Shown here piece by piece: positions 34,143 through 45,442 of a stretch of DNA of 64,000 nt (position 1 is its first letter; every line of letters starts with the position of its first letter). The notes below the pieces were generated by a model, which did no database searches, was not told the origin of the DNA, and was given only the letters and a program-made list of their open reading frames with translations. The translations under genes were made by a program, and so were the position numbers. Source of the stretch: Aplectana chamaeleonis. Taxonomy: Eukaryota > Nematoda > Chromadorea > Rhabditida > Cosmocercidae. The stretch lies in NCBI GenBank assembly GCA_029168955.1, contig JAPDOI010000427.1, positions 124,001-188,000 on the forward strand. The letters run 5' to 3'.

Positions 34143-34791
34143 TAACCCTTTTGAAATTCTATCTATGCAGAGTTCCAAGGCACTGATCACTTATAGGATA
34201 CTTCTTTCAATATGAGATGGTCATGGAAGGTGGCTGAGTGGCGTTTTATTAACCGAAAAAAAAATGTGATCCATGAAAAAACTCGAGCCGATGGTGACTT
34301 ACATAGTGATCAACACGCAAAAAGACTCATTCTGTGCAATGTTGCATCTCCATAAATCCAGAACATTTACCTATCGATGAAGTTATTCGTTTCGGCAAGA
34401 CCTTCCCCACCCTTTTGAAAATCGTCCAAAAAATCTCATATTTGCATTGACCGACCCAAATTACCTAACCCTGGCAGCAGTACAGAGCGAAAAATTTCAA
34501 CCGAATTAAAAAAAAGGAATAGCGCCGGTTTTGTGAAATTCAATGCCATTTTTCCATTTTCGTGATTTTCATTCTCCAAATGGAGCGTCTCTCTCTCTAT
34601 GAATATCAATGCAAACATCATTTGGAGAAGGAATAGTACACTGCATAAAAAAACCATGAAAAAAGAAATTTTGGAATGATCGAATTCATGAAGAAATCCA
34701 TGGTAGTATTCAGGAAATTGAAAACCTTTGAGTGGAAGATGGTCGTTACATAAAAAAATTCTGAAATGAACTTATTACTGCCTCCCAGGCC

Positions 34792-35062
34792 GGATTTCTG
34801 TCACTTGCGTCGCGATGTCGTAGTGCAGTGCACGACGACGTGACACACCATCCAGCTGGCGCTAAACAGCGCGCGCGTTGTGAAAAGTGTACATTGGCCG
34901 CGACACAGCCACGACACCGTCGCCTATAGCAGCTCCCACTAAATTCGTCGCGCGCGACGACTGTCAATGCTAGGTGCGATTGAGTGCTGCGCTGGGCGCG
35001 GCGGAATGTATCAGTTCCTACACTGCAGCACCGTCGCCGCGACGCAAGTATGCACTAGGCTT
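34792..35062. mobile_element. GC-rich MITE-like inverted repeat
   Basis: CACTTGCGTCGCG near 34801 and its inverted partner CGCGACGCAAGTATGC near 35037 bracket about 270 bp rich in CGACG words. Ends are imprecise. Confidence 0.5.
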
Positions 35063-35868
35063 TACGGTAAGGACTGAAAGATTCCTTAGTCGCTTGCCAC
35101 ATGAGTGCCACATCATTGATAATTTCGCTCTGCCTTGATTTCGAAAAACACCTACGATTTGCGACAGTGTGCATCCTTGGCGCGCGAACTGCTCTTGGGT
35201 CCATGGAATGTTCTTGAAAAACAATTTATTCGAAAAATTCGACTATCGAATTCATTCGAATGTTTTCGTAGATTTTCGAATATTCGAGTTTACGAATAAT
35301 TCGGGATTTTAAACTTTTCGAATATTCGGTTTTTCGAATAATTCGGGATTTTGAACTTTTCGAATATTCAACTTTTTGAATAATTCGGAATTATGAAGTT
35401 TTCGAATATTCGAGTTTTCGAATAATTCGGGATTTTGAACATTTCGAATATTCGACTTCTCGAATAATTTGGGAATTCGCCTTTTTCGAATATTCGACTT
35501 TTCGAATAACTCGAAGTCGACTTTTTCAGTCGAATGACTTTTCGAATCATTCGATTCGGTCAAAGTATAGTACATACATCCACCATGGGTGGTTGGAATT
35601 CATCCAGGAAAACTTATTTCCGATTACCCGATTTCCCGATCTCCGATGGTTTTTTGCCTTCCGAATTACGATTCCCGAAATTCAAATGGTCGTTCCGATT
35701 TCCGAATTCCAAAGTCTCAAAAAAGATTTTCGCTCATCCCTGATCAGTAGCCTCTCTAGGCTTTTATGAATTACCGCGCGTTTGGAGTGGAACAGCAACT
35801 GAACAAAGACTATTGTTCAATGTCGTTTTGTCGTCGGTCCGCACCCGCCCACAACTTCCAGAGCCCCA

Positions 35869-35876
35869 TATAAAAA
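35869..35876 (+). promoter_or_regulatory. TATA box of the nested plus-strand gene
   Basis: TATAAAAA lies 69 bp upstream of the ATG at 35945, a normal spacing for a core promoter followed by a short 5' leader. Confidence 0.5.
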
Positions 35877-35944
35877 AAAACAGAAGCCGTCTTTGCAGGG
35901 ACTTAGCCTAACTGCCACTCCTTTTAACTTACCAAAATCGGCCA

Positions 35945-35971
35945 TGAAAACCACTTTCTTTTCGACAGTGG
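35945..35971 (+). CDS. Nested gene, proposed first exon
   Basis: ATG 35945 opens MKTTFFSTV, followed by a GTAAAA donor at 35972 in phase 0. The proposed intron is only 49 bp and ends TTGTGTTTCAG at 36020, a typical short nematode intron. Support is the TATA box upstream and agreement of phase with the next exon; the exon is short and could be replaced by another start. Confidence 0.45.
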
Positions 35972-36020
35972 TAAAAGCCCATACAAATGCATTGAATTCT
36001 CTTGAAATTTTGTGTTTCAG

Positions 36021-36142
36021 CCCTCAATGATAAGTGAATTCCTTCTGTCCGGGTTTGGGGAGGGGTATAAAGTCCGGGAGTTGGTTATAAGTCACGTCAA
36101 TGATGTTGTCGTGTCACCAACGCACGAAGGTCGTAACCCCAG
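36021..36142 (+). CDS. Nested gene, exon 2
   Basis: Acceptor TTGTGTTTCAG and donor CAG/GTGATG bound a 122-nt exon encoding PSMISEFLLSGFGEGYKVRE then LVISHVNDVVVSPTHEGRNP, leaving AG. No stop in frame. The two leftover bases join the first A of exon 3 to make Arg. The protein is not recognised. It lies on the strand opposite to the host F-BAR gene, inside that gene's 26-kb intron. Confidence 0.6.
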
Positions 36143-36853
36143 GTGATGCCGAGAATTGAATCTCCTTCACGTAATGAGGGTGAAGTCGTTTGGCTGAAGA
36201 AAGGAAAGGAACTCGAACTGCTCGCAGATTTTTTGGCTGTTTCGATGGCAGAATGTTGAGAACCGAAAAACGTAATCCCACAACCTACCCCTAAATGAGT
36301 GCACAATCGTATGAGCCTAACTATACTTTGAAGGTTTTGGTGAACTGAAATGCACATACAGCTCAATACTGTTTTGGAGTGGTTAGAGATGTGACGAAAT
36401 AGTGCTATAGTGATGGAGGCCCCGGTGGTCGTACTTTGTGCTCCGATTCTTTTATTATATGGAAGGATCCTTATTACCATATTATTATCTTACGTGACAT
36501 TCGAAACGCTTCCATTTTTTGTTTTGGAACACCTCAAATTATTCCAAAAATGCTTACTCAAATGAAAAAAAAATCGTTCATCTCTTTTTAATGAATTCCG
36601 AATGGCCCTTTTAATTCAGACATGTGACATATAATTTAAGAAAGTCAATAATTGTATGTCTATCCGAATACCCGGATGAGTATTTGAATTTTCGAACGGT
36701 TTTCAGATTATGTATTCAATAATATAGTTATTTTTTCCCTTGCTCAATAATTTCGACCTGACAGGTGCCCTAACATGAAGTTTTCTTCTTACGCATGATT
36801 CCTGATTTTCCGCTATACCCTGCTCCTATACATTCTAATATACTTTTTTTCAG
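36143..36853 (+). other. Intron 2 of the nested gene
   Basis: 711 bp between the GTGATG donor and the TACTTTTTTTCAG acceptor. The minus-strand 127-codon frame in it (36480-36097) shows no family similarity. Confidence 0.5.
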
Positions 36854-36939
36854 ACGAAAAAAATCTTCAGCTGACGCTCATTCTTTTATTCCCGAACCTG
36901 TCCACACGGAGCACGATGTGGGAGTGTGCGCCTATGGAA
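36854..36939 (+). CDS. Nested gene, exon 3
   Basis: Acceptor TTTTTTTCAG and donor GTAAGA bound 86 nt: one base to close Arg, then RKKSSADAHSFIPEPVHTEH and DVGVCAYG, then one base. Phase fits both neighbours. Basic then acidic/His-rich composition; no domain recognised. Confidence 0.62.
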
Positions 36940-37404
36940 GTAAGATGCTCCTTTAATTGTTTGCAATTCATTTCCCCGAGCATATTTTAGGCGACAAAAG
37001 GATAGTTTCAAATTTAGGAATAGGGGCCCTATTTTATTTAAAGGGTATAGCTTTAAAGTCGGGAACAAAATTATACTGCCGTTGTGAATTTTTCTCAAGG
37101 ACCTGAAATTTTCAAAAATTCAGAGCAGTTGGAAGAGCGAAGTACCCCTTGAGTAATTTGAGCTTTTTTTTCTTCGGAATAATCGTTTGATTTGTGCCTT
37201 TCAGCTTCTACATTGGTTTTGGTGAAACGGTATGTGAGCGCAGGACGTCGTTTGACGCTTTGATGATAGATCCAATTCAATGGATGTAGGATTTTAACAA
37301 GTCGCTGGAAGTTATTCAAAGATTTGCTGTTACTTTTCGTTCCCTTTCCATTTTTTTCATATAATTAATTTTTCCACTGAAGCATCAATACAGCATCATT
37401 TCAG

Positions 37405-37466
37405 AAGACATTCGTAGCTATACATTCCTCGAGGACGAAGACAATTCCCAATGGATTCTTAATAGT
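37405..37466 (+). CDS. Nested gene, exon 4
   Basis: Acceptor CATTTCAG and donor GTAAGT bound 62 nt: two bases that complete Lys with the A of exon 3, then DIRSYTFLEDEDNSQWILNS. It ends in phase 0. Confidence 0.62.
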
Positions 37467-37532
37467 GTAAGTGCGCTGGTACTATTTATATGTACTACTT
37501 TAGTCCACAAAAAATCCTTTTTTTTTCTTCAG

Positions 37533-37623
37533 CGAAATCGAACACGGAAAAGCAGTCAATTTGCAGGAATGGAAGAGCGAATGCTGTGTACATTGGAAGA
37601 ACCATGGAGCCATGATGCCAAGT
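37533..37623 (+). CDS. Nested gene, last exon, part before LINE B
   Basis: After the acceptor TTTTTTTTCTTCAG the frame reads RNRTRKSSQFAGMEERMLCT then LEEPWSHDA and runs into the LINE B target duplication TGATGCCAAGT (37613-37623). Directly beyond it the LINE tail begins. The reading resumes at 41073 on the far side of the insertion. The upstream intron is only 66 bp. Confidence 0.6.
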
Positions 37624-40600
37624 CTTCTTCTTCTTCTTTGCAGCCGCGAAGAGGGTAATTGCTATAGGTCCAGAAACTGGGCCACCAGCGTCGGATTCGT
37701 CCAAAGCAATGTTGTGGGGTTTTTTGGGCAGTTGAATAAGTGTAGGGTATTGTGGCCAGGACCACCACAGTCCGGGCCGACGTCGGTAGTGCTACTGTCG
37801 ATCCTGTTCACGTAGGACTTCAGGAACGTTGAGTGCACACAGCGCAAAGAGGCTAGAGTGCATCTGGCACGTCTACTAAGCTGAGACTCAGACTCAGAAA
37901 CTCGAGGCGGCACAGTAACCAGAATAGGATTAACAGCCGCTCTTTCCAGATACCCTCGAACGAACTGGGTGTGCTCCTCGCGCAACAGACGGAGGCGTTC
38001 TTTCTGTGAATCGTGCCATCTCTGCAGGTTGACTTTATCGGGAGCATCGGCAAGAGGTTTTCTGATGACTCTCTCTACCTTACAGGTTCAAGTACTCCCC
38101 AAGATGGGTGGTTGGGCTGCTTTACGATGTTGATATACAGTTGATGGGCCTGGAGCTGACAGTGCTCCTTTACTGGTAGCACCCGTGTCTCGGCGTGTAA
38201 TTGCTCGATTGGCGAACTCCTAGCACATCCGGTGGCGATCCGAAGAGCAGCGTTTTGTACACGCTGCACCTTAGTCCAGGATGAGTCCGACACTGAGTGC
38301 TGCCAAACCGGTGCCGCATACTCCAGGGCGGGCTGCAGTGTAGCCTTATGCGTGATCAGAATAGTTTCCTTACTGCTGCCCCATGATGTACCTCCCAGCG
38401 CCATTAGCACATTGAGTTTAGCTTTTACAACTGCTTGCTTTTGCTCGGTGTTCTTGTGAAACTTCAGCGACGGATCGAGTATAAGGCCGAGTAGTTTGAC
38501 GAAGCGAGTAGCAGGCAGGCGATCTCCACCCCAGCTGACATCGGGATGGGCGCTGTGCTCTTTGGGGTCCGTCGTGAAAACTGATACTGAAGACTTGGCA
38601 GCTGAGACCCTGAGCATCTTGTTATCGAAATAGCTTTTCAAATCAATCAGGTACTCGTTGATCTTGCTCGCGGCCACTTTTATGTCGCGGTTTTGGCACA
38701 TGATAGTCATATCATCAGCGTAGGCGACAACTTTAATGTCCTGGGGAGGTGCCGGAATGTCCTCTAAGTACAGATTGAACAGAGCGGGCGATAAGACTCC
38801 GCCTTGCGGAACACCGGCAGCTATGGGGATACTTTTAGAGACATGATTTTGAAACAAAACTTTTGCTCGACGGCCCTTGACGAACGCTGTTATCCAACGC
38901 TTCTGCCACGGTGGAATAGAGGACTTCAGCATGTTATCCGATAGTATACCCAGGTTAACACTGTTGAATGCCTTCGTCAAGTCCAGGGCTACAGCAACGG
39001 TCCTGAGGGCCCTGCTCTTGTTGAAGCCGTCGATGGCATAGCCAACGATTTCCAAAAGCGCCGTCGTGGTGGAATGTAGCTTCCTGAAGCCGTGCTGGTG
39101 ATGTTGTTTCTCATTATGCTGAGCCAAATCATTGACGACAAGCTTTTCAGCAACCTTGGCTAGAGGTGACAAAAGGCTTATTGGCCTGTATCCTTTCGCT
39201 GATGACAGCGATTTACCGGGCTTAGGCAGAGGAATGACATTTGCTGTTTTCCAGTCTTGTGGCAGTGTGCAGGTTCGGAATGATGTGTTCATTAAATCGG
39301 TGAGCAGCGAGAGAAATTCACTGGGGAGCTTCTTCAGGACTGCTGGACAGATTCCGTCAGGTCCAATGGCTTTGGAATTACGCATATCCTTTATAATCTT
39401 CTCCACCAGCGCAGGAGTGAAGGTGTCAGCCGTGCCCATAAGCGGAAGGCGGCACAGCTCCCTTACTGTCACTCGGTTTTGCGGGCCTCGCTTCGCACAT
39501 ATTATGAAGAAGCTCTTGCCCAACGCGTAAGCGGCATCTTGTCCCGACTTGAATACATTGTTCTCAAACTCGATAGTAGATAAAGTGGCGGGTGTGGCTT
39601 TTCCGGAGTTTTCTCAGGATTTTCCATGTCGAAGCACCATCTGCCTTAAAGTTCAATTTTTCAGTAAACTTCTGCCACTCGTCTTTCTTGTGCCTGTCCA
39701 AGTCTTTTCTAATCTCATCGTCAAGTTCAGTGACCTCCGGGTCCAGATGGTTGGCAGATCTCTTTTCATCTCTTGTCCTGATTTTCTGAAGTATTTCCCT
39801 GGTGACATTAGGGTAAAAAGTTTTCACACGTCCTTCTGGTATGGCCGCCTTCATAGCCTTCCGGATGGCGTCAGATATGTGACGCTCTTTCTGGTGCACA
39901 TCGCCATTCCATGGATATTCAGCCGCTCGGTGAAGTGCAACCTCTCTGAATAGGCTCCAGTCTGCAAGGCCTAAATTGAGATAAGAACGGTGACGAATAC
40001 CAGAATAAGGGGCAAGAGAATTTGAGAGATCGATATTGACGAAAATGGGAATGTGATCACTAGACAGAGTTGTAGAAGTGGACCACGAGCAAGCACTAGA
40101 GAGATTGGAGGAAACGAGCGAAATGTCTGGGCTAGAAGATCGGCCGATGGAAGGGAGGCGAGTGGGCTGATCATCGTTTAGGATAACCAGGTCGCACTCC
40201 TCCGCCCATTCCTCGACGTCCTCTCCTCTAACATTAGAGTCAAGTGAAGAGCAAAAGGTATGAGCATTGAAGTCGCCCGCGAAGACGACTGAGGGTGAGA
40301 GGGCGCAGTCGTTGAGTTGTTTTAGAAGAGGGATAGGATTATAGGTTGGGGGACAAGATGTAGTTGGGGGAATGTAGATGTTGAAGAGAGATAGGGGAGT
40401 TTTGAGTGGGAGACGGATGGGGACGTACTCGAGAGTACCGTCCGTAGGGACATTGGGAATTAGGTGAGAAGAAAGAGTGGATAGTACAAAAGTAGAAACT
40501 CCTCCACCGAAAGACGATCTTGGAGCATGGTATGAAGTATAGCCAGGGATATTTGGGTGAGAAGAGGTAGCAGAGGGGGAAAGTTTGGTTTCCTGAACAA

Positions 40601-41071
40601 TTATAACATCTGGATGGTGAGTACGAGCAAAGAGAGAGAGAGAGAGCTCAGATAGTTTGGCACGAAGACCATTGAGATTTATATGTACAATAGAAAGTGG
40701 GCGATTGGAGGTAGAGGAATCAGAGTTGCAAGGTGAGGAGCATAGAACACAGCGAAAAGCAGAGTTATGATGCCTCACAGAACTGAGACCCGAACAGGTG
40801 AGATGCACCCACCTTTGGCATCCGAAGCACTGGACGCTTGTTTTACTCCATGTGACATCCTTGCCGCACGTGGCGCATGGGTACTTCTGAGCGGGTCCAG
40901 GATTCCTCTCCACGCCGGCCCTTTGTAGGAGAATCCTTAGGAGAGCTGAGGCCAGTCAGCATCTCTCCCATAGCAAAAACCCTCTTCGTGGAGGGGTTGA
41001 TGTCGGTTTGCACGGAGTTGATGTTGCTTCCTCCACACGGCCACGGCACGAACCTACGACATCTCGGCAGC
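37624..41071 (-). mobile_element. LINE copy B inserted in the last exon of the nested gene
   Basis: On the minus strand it starts GCTGCCGAGATGTCG at 41071 and ends in an AAG-repeat tail at 37624. The target duplication is 11 bp with one mismatch: TGATGCCAAGT (37613-37623) and TGATGCCACGT (41072-41082). Same family and same start base as copies A and C. Confidence 0.92.
37660..41070 (-). pseudogene. Broken ORF of LINE B
   Basis: The 5' part has a TGA in the main frame about 95 bp in, and a TAC-to-TAG change in the second codons of the overlapping small frame. From GVERNPGP (40916-40893) the frame holds the PHD finger (CATCGKDVTW, CFGCQRWVHLTC) and endonuclease (FAGDFNAHTF, SSDHIPIFVNIDL) to 39564. 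A frameshift near 39580 leads to the RT frame (39523-38075) with AIGPDGICPAVLKKLP, GVPQGGVLSPALF and an intact YADD. A TAG at 38075 and frameshifts precede the C-terminal CGGPGHNTLHLFNC part. Dead, but RT core motifs are intact. Confidence 0.88.
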
Positions 41072-41072
41072 T

Positions 41073-41093
41073 GATGCCACGTGGATTATGTAA
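41073..41093 (+). CDS. Nested gene, last exon, remainder after LINE B
   Basis: Beyond the insertion the same frame reads DATWIM and stops at TAA 41091-41093. The LINE thus sits four codons before the natural stop of a protein of roughly 130 residues. AT-rich sequence with ATTAAA-like words follows as a plausible 3' UTR. Confidence 0.5.
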   Translation, partial: DATWIM

Positions 41094-41719
41094 TTATTTG
41101 TTTATTTCCTGAATGATTAAACTGCCATGTTCTAAAATCATTGCTACAAAAACATGAAATAGTTCATAGCAGTGATTCGATATACAGATGAAATGTAATA
41201 ACTTAATGCGAAAATGATGTCGTAATAAGTAGTGTTAGAACACTATATTCATATATAGTGATACTGATATTCAAAGGAAGGTTTGAAAATACTTGGTACT
41301 ATCTTAAGACTAGGAACCAATGATTATCTAAGAAATTTTATAGTTTCCATAATGACACTGTTTGATAGCGATTACAAGTACCTTTATACTGTTTTTATGA
41401 ACAAAATTTGAGTTCTCCTCACAGTCTACAGTGGATCCACTATGCGATTATATATTGGTGACCAATGAGACTGATATGGATTTTACACCTGAAATCACGA
41501 TTTTGACCATTATATTGATTGAACGACCGCTTGTGAAAAATGTTGAATGCTGATGTGAATTTATATTGATTGCCGCAATAATATAATAATAAATACATTA
41601 GATTCAACTGTAAATAAATGTGACTGGAAAACACCAGGGGAAGGCGAGCGGGTGGGTGTGGTATTGCGAGCGCGCCGCCGAATTAGAGGTGGCGGGCAGC
41701 GAGCCCTGACTGGTGAGTG
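41094..41719. other. 3' flank of the nested gene and intron sequence
   Basis: AT-rich, no ORF of note. From about 41640 it turns into GC-rich 'ggtggcgagc' repeats which continue at 42863-42955 on the other side of the hAT-like element. Confidence 0.4.
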
Positions 41720-41727
41720 CTCGCCAC

Positions 41728-42862
41728 CAGGGATGTGCGTAATAGAAAATTTGTAATTCGTTAGTCGTTAGTCGTAAAACCGGCCTAAACCCTCGTTAGT
41801 CGTTAATCGTTAGTCGTTAGAAATCTAGGCTTTAAAAAATAAGCAAAGTTGAGGCAGGAAAAAGCCTTCATGAATAGAAAAAGAAGGAAGGCATTGAAAT
41901 ATGTAATTTTCCAAAACATTCATGGCTAATAAACACCCAAACCATTAATCCTTAGGGTACCTAGTTTAAACTGCAATCCTACATCTACATAATTCAAAGT
42001 ATGAATGAAAGCCTAATACTCGAGAGTGTGTATTTGTCGATTTTTGTCCTTTTTTTCCTGTGAGAAAAGAAGCAATATGGGGAACCGAGAAAACCTTGAA
42101 CTCTCCGCTTTTTTTCACTTCGAAATTTGCAGTTCTGCGCTATGTGATGGTATACGGTGATCTATCCCATGGTGACAACACGGAGAACTGCACCAACTTT
42201 GCAATAGTTGTTCTTTTCCCAGCGTCGCAAGTTCAACGCACGCGTCGTTTCGAGCTTGCTCCCCATAGGGGGGGGGAAGGTCGCAAGAAATTAGAATCCA
42301 AATATAAATCAACTCATAGGTCCCAGCACCACTTTGTAGAAATCGCATATCTCGAATTTATGCCTGAAAATCGGAGGAAAGCACCTTTCACAATCCAATT
42401 ATCGGATGTAGTTCCTGTCGGTGCGCAGTTGTGGCCTGCAGGCACCGCTCCATATTATCTCCTCTGATAGTGCCCTCTTTAAAAATCTCCGCTGAAGCCG
42501 GTCAGTGTCGGAACTGGTTCACTGACCCTACCACCATAATTTCGCGCGACCGACACGAAGTCGCACAAACGCTGCACGGGACCTTTCGGAAGCAGTTTCA
42601 CTAGAATTAATAAATACTGAAGGCTATGGTTATTTTGTACCACCCACCGCGAAAAACCTGCAGGGAACTATGTATCATTTCTGGATCTGGAGTAATCATT
42701 GGTTTGAAGGGCGATGTGAATGTGTTGACTTTCTAACGAATTTTGAGATTGCTTACGAAAAAATCTCTAATTTCGTTAGTCGTTATTCGTTAGATGTAAC
42801 ACCCAAAAAGCCCGTTGCTCGTTAAATTCGTTAGTCGTTAGTCGTAATTACGCACATCCCTG
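41728..42862. mobile_element. 1.1-kb hAT-like MITE with TTAGTCG arrays
   Basis: CAGGGATGTGCGTAAT (41728-41743) is perfectly inverted at 42847-42862, and an 8-bp duplication CTCGCCAC flanks it (41720-41727, 42863-42870). CAGGGATG ends with an 8-bp duplication are characteristic of hAT. Arrays of TTAGTCG/GTTAGTCGTTAG lie inside both ends. The 136-codon plus frame inside (42060-42467) has no transposase features. It is inserted in a GC-rich repeat of 'gctcgccacccgc'. Confidence 0.85.
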
Positions 42863-42954
42863 CTCGCCACCCGCTGCAATTTCGCTCGCCGCCCGCGAAA
42901 AGGGTTGCTCGCCACCGGACTTTTGCTTCGCGGGTGGCGAGCGCCAACCTTCTG

Positions 42955-43220
42955 AGTATACTGGCGGCCCTCATCTGCAGCGCCTAACATGAGACCGCAA
43001 GAAGTCGCGCATTCAGCGTCACAAGGGGATCTTAGCGATGCCTCGCACATAGCATAAATCGCTGCAGAGGTATGATACGCCTTGCATGTGACGCCAGGAC
43101 AGGTTCTTTGAAGGCAGTGGTCGCGATCAAATATGCTTGTCGTATTTTTCTCTCTTAACCCTTTTCCGGGTATCGAGTAGTAGGACCTATACGAAAAAAT
43201 TGCGAAAAAAAACGCTGTTC
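42955..43220 (-). CDS. Possible cysteine-rich exon, unrecognised
   Basis: A minus-strand frame reads DHCLQRTCPGVTCKAYHTSA, then IYAMCEASLRSPCDAECATS and CGLMLGAADEGRQYTQ. It has eight cysteines and balanced codon use, unlike the GC repeat that follows. A TTTCGTATAG acceptor-like site lies upstream near 43195. No partner exon, start or family was identified. It lies in the F-BAR intron and the neighbouring F-BAR exons already join in phase, so it is not needed for that transcript. Confidence 0.25.
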
Positions 43221-43825
43221 TAAGCCAAACTTGAAGCCTGAACTTTCTTGTCTTTTGATGGTGGACGAGCCCACTCCACATCATCGGCATCGATGACCTC
43301 TTATATCAAGAACATCAGCTGGCTTGAAATTGAACTTCAATCAATGAACCTTCGGATTCATGTACACATCTAGTCAAAAACATAGACTGAAGTGCTTGCT
43401 TTCATTATTCAACTGTTTTTATGAGGTAAATTTGCATTCATTTCTTCCTCTGAATGTCGACGATTTTTGACTGCTCGGTATGAGACTGCGACCTTTTTGG
43501 TCAGCGCTGTGCACGTGTGCACGAACTGGCTTCTTTGAGCCCTAGAAACTCCAATTCTAGCCCGTTTTTCACCGCGCTATCTTCATAGTTTTCAGCTGTT
43601 TTTGATCTAAAATTATTTTTCTAGTTTTTCCGATAAATTTTTCATCGTGACCACTGCCTTTAATGTGGCTTGTAACCGCTGCTTGCCTAACAGATGCAAA
43701 GATTCAGCCACGGTTTTGAAGTAGATGATTGCAACGAACATATATTATTGATGGCAATGAGAAAAAGGTGGGGCGGTTGCGGACTCTCTCTGGAACACTT
43801 TAGTCTTTCTATTATATCATTTTTT
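43221..43825. other. Intron sequence, nothing recognised
   Basis: AT-rich; no repeat or exon seen. Confidence 0.4.
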
Positions 43826-43951
43826 GGAAACAGCTGTGATTGATCGGTGGGTTTCTGTTTCCACTCACACCTTTTCAGCTGTTTCCATTGCTTCCACAGC
43901 TGTAGTCGCATCGGTTATAACAACAACTCACCGATCAATCACAGCTGTTTC
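43826..43951. mobile_element. 126-bp MITE-like inverted repeat
   Basis: GGAAACAGCTGTGATTGATC (arm to 43849) is inverted at 43929-43951. The interior repeats CAGCTGTTTCCA / TTCCACAGCTG words. Confidence 0.7.
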
Positions 43952-45442
43952 GAAAAAACGATTAATACAACAAACAGACTACAGTACCTTAGCAAGAATC
44001 CGCAACCCAGGTTCAAGCGGGGCGTTGCGTAATTTTTTGAAATAGGAGCAACGTCTCCTGCCCCCAGCATCAAATTTTCTTTTCCGAAATCCAAAATTTT
44101 TGCGACCCCCAGAAGCGCGATTTATGGGCAGCCTATATGTGGTCACTAAAACTGCCAAACGGCGAAATTTCGTTCAGTAATCGGGCTCAAGCGTCAAAAC
44201 CTGAGCTATGCTACGATCCTTCCCTTTGGTGACCTAAAATATCGAAAATTTTTTGAGGATATATTCACCAAATTTTCATTTTGGTCCGAAGTTTTTGCGA
44301 TCCCCCCCAATCTTCACTTTCGGGCCAAAAAATTTGCGACACCCCTCCCCCCAACACCCGTTGCGAAATTTCGCGATCCCGCGCGACCCTGCCGCAACCG
44401 CAACACTGCCCTTATACGCTGACGTGGACTATGAATGATAAATGAAATTAATTCGGATCCTACGCGATTAATGTTAACGGAACGAAGGGCGTTGGTGGAA
44501 GGCAAGCGCTTCGAAGCGGCGAAGCAATTATCAGCGACCATTGAGAACCGCTAGAAGAGCAGAGGCACACTACAACACACGTTCTTTTCGCTGCTATGCA
44601 ACTATCATGGGCATCTCCCACGGAATAGTCGCTATTCTACCACCTTGTGAGAATGAACTTTGGAATATGAGAATATTTGGAATATGACACTCCGCCGCGA
44701 AAGAGCTTGATGACTCATTGAGAAACGAACTTGACACAACATCAATCAAATACTCAGACTTATCTCACAGTACTCCCTGCAAAGAGGGCACGCACGTGAG
44801 CGAAATTTGAGAAGTGCAGCGCCACTTAGCACGATAGGGCGCCGTAACATTGAGGATTAACAGTGCTATGGGCGCAAACTCTATCCACCCATCTTCATAA
44901 CCATTACAACAAATAAAACTTGGCTGAAAGGACAACGCCAAAAATCTCAGGAAGTCTTAAAATCTTTGGCGCAACTTGATTCGTTCAGAAATAATTATGA
45001 GAAATGTCAAGTAATAAAAGCGCTTCATATATATAGTTGAAAACGTCAGCATTGTAGTTTGACACAAAAAAGACTTCTGCCCAGAAATGCTGAACACGAG
45101 AGTTTTCAGGCACGACGATTTTAGTGGTAATTATTTCTTCAACGCCAACTTGAATCAGACCCGACATTCTTATAACGTAGTGCACAAATTCATGGTCCGC
45201 CACTAGCCCTCTACTACTGTAATCGACGCGTTCTCGGCTGACCCCGATAGGTATCGGCAATCCTGGTAGCCAATCGAGCGAGACAACTCCTCCCTCGGCG
45301 TGTGGACAGCCCCTCTCCCGCGGAATGGCGACAGCGACGATTGATCGCTTAGTGGGGTCGAAGATACAAGATTGCGGTAGTAGAGGACCAGTGGTAGGTC
45401 ATAAGTTCGTGCTCTTCGTTATAGAAGGCGTGTGTAAAGAGA
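43952..45442. other. Intron sequence with two weak open stretches
   Basis: A minus-strand frame 45260-44985 (VVPENSRVQHFWAEVFF) is open for about 90 codons, and a plus-strand stretch ending TAG at about 44555 reads TERRALVEGKRFEAAKQLSA. Both look somewhat coding-like but have no start, splice partner or known domain. No other feature. Confidence 0.3.

Larger units (their letters stand above)
29685..35569. mobile_element. 5.9-kb TATA-TIR element with TTCGAATATTCG arrays
   Basis: A perfect 8-bp duplication GTACATAC lies at 29677-29684 and 35570-35577. The element starts TATACTTTTAC and its other end reads, inverted, TATACTTTGAC. Arrays of a roughly 48-bp unit (TTCGAATATTCGACTTTTCG, then AATAATTCGGGATTTTGAAC) fill both subterminal regions (29705-30000 and 35228-35555), in the same orientation. 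The 5.2-kb interior has no recognisable transposase and is studded with nested MITEs listed separately. Confidence 0.68.
25849..35742. mobile_element. Possible large hAT-like element with TTTCCGA arrays
   Basis: CAGGAGTGAGCG at 25849 and CAGGGATGAGCG (complement of 35731-35742) are inverted with two mismatches. They are flanked by ATTAGTAG (25841-25848) and ATCAGTAG (35743-35750), an 8-bp duplication with one mismatch. Both ends carry arrays of TTTCCGATTTCCGATGG-like words just inside. CAGGGATG-type ends and 8-bp duplications fit hAT. The length includes the nested 5.9-kb element. No transposase is seen. The pairing of these two ends is an inference and may be wrong. Confidence 0.4.

Noticed and set aside
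36097..36480. 127-codon minus ORF
   Set aside because: Overlaps an exon and intron of the nested plus gene on the other strand and shows no domain.
42060..42467. 135-codon plus ORF inside the hAT-like MITE
   Set aside because: No hAT transposase motifs and no coding bias visible; a MITE interior is expected to be non-coding.
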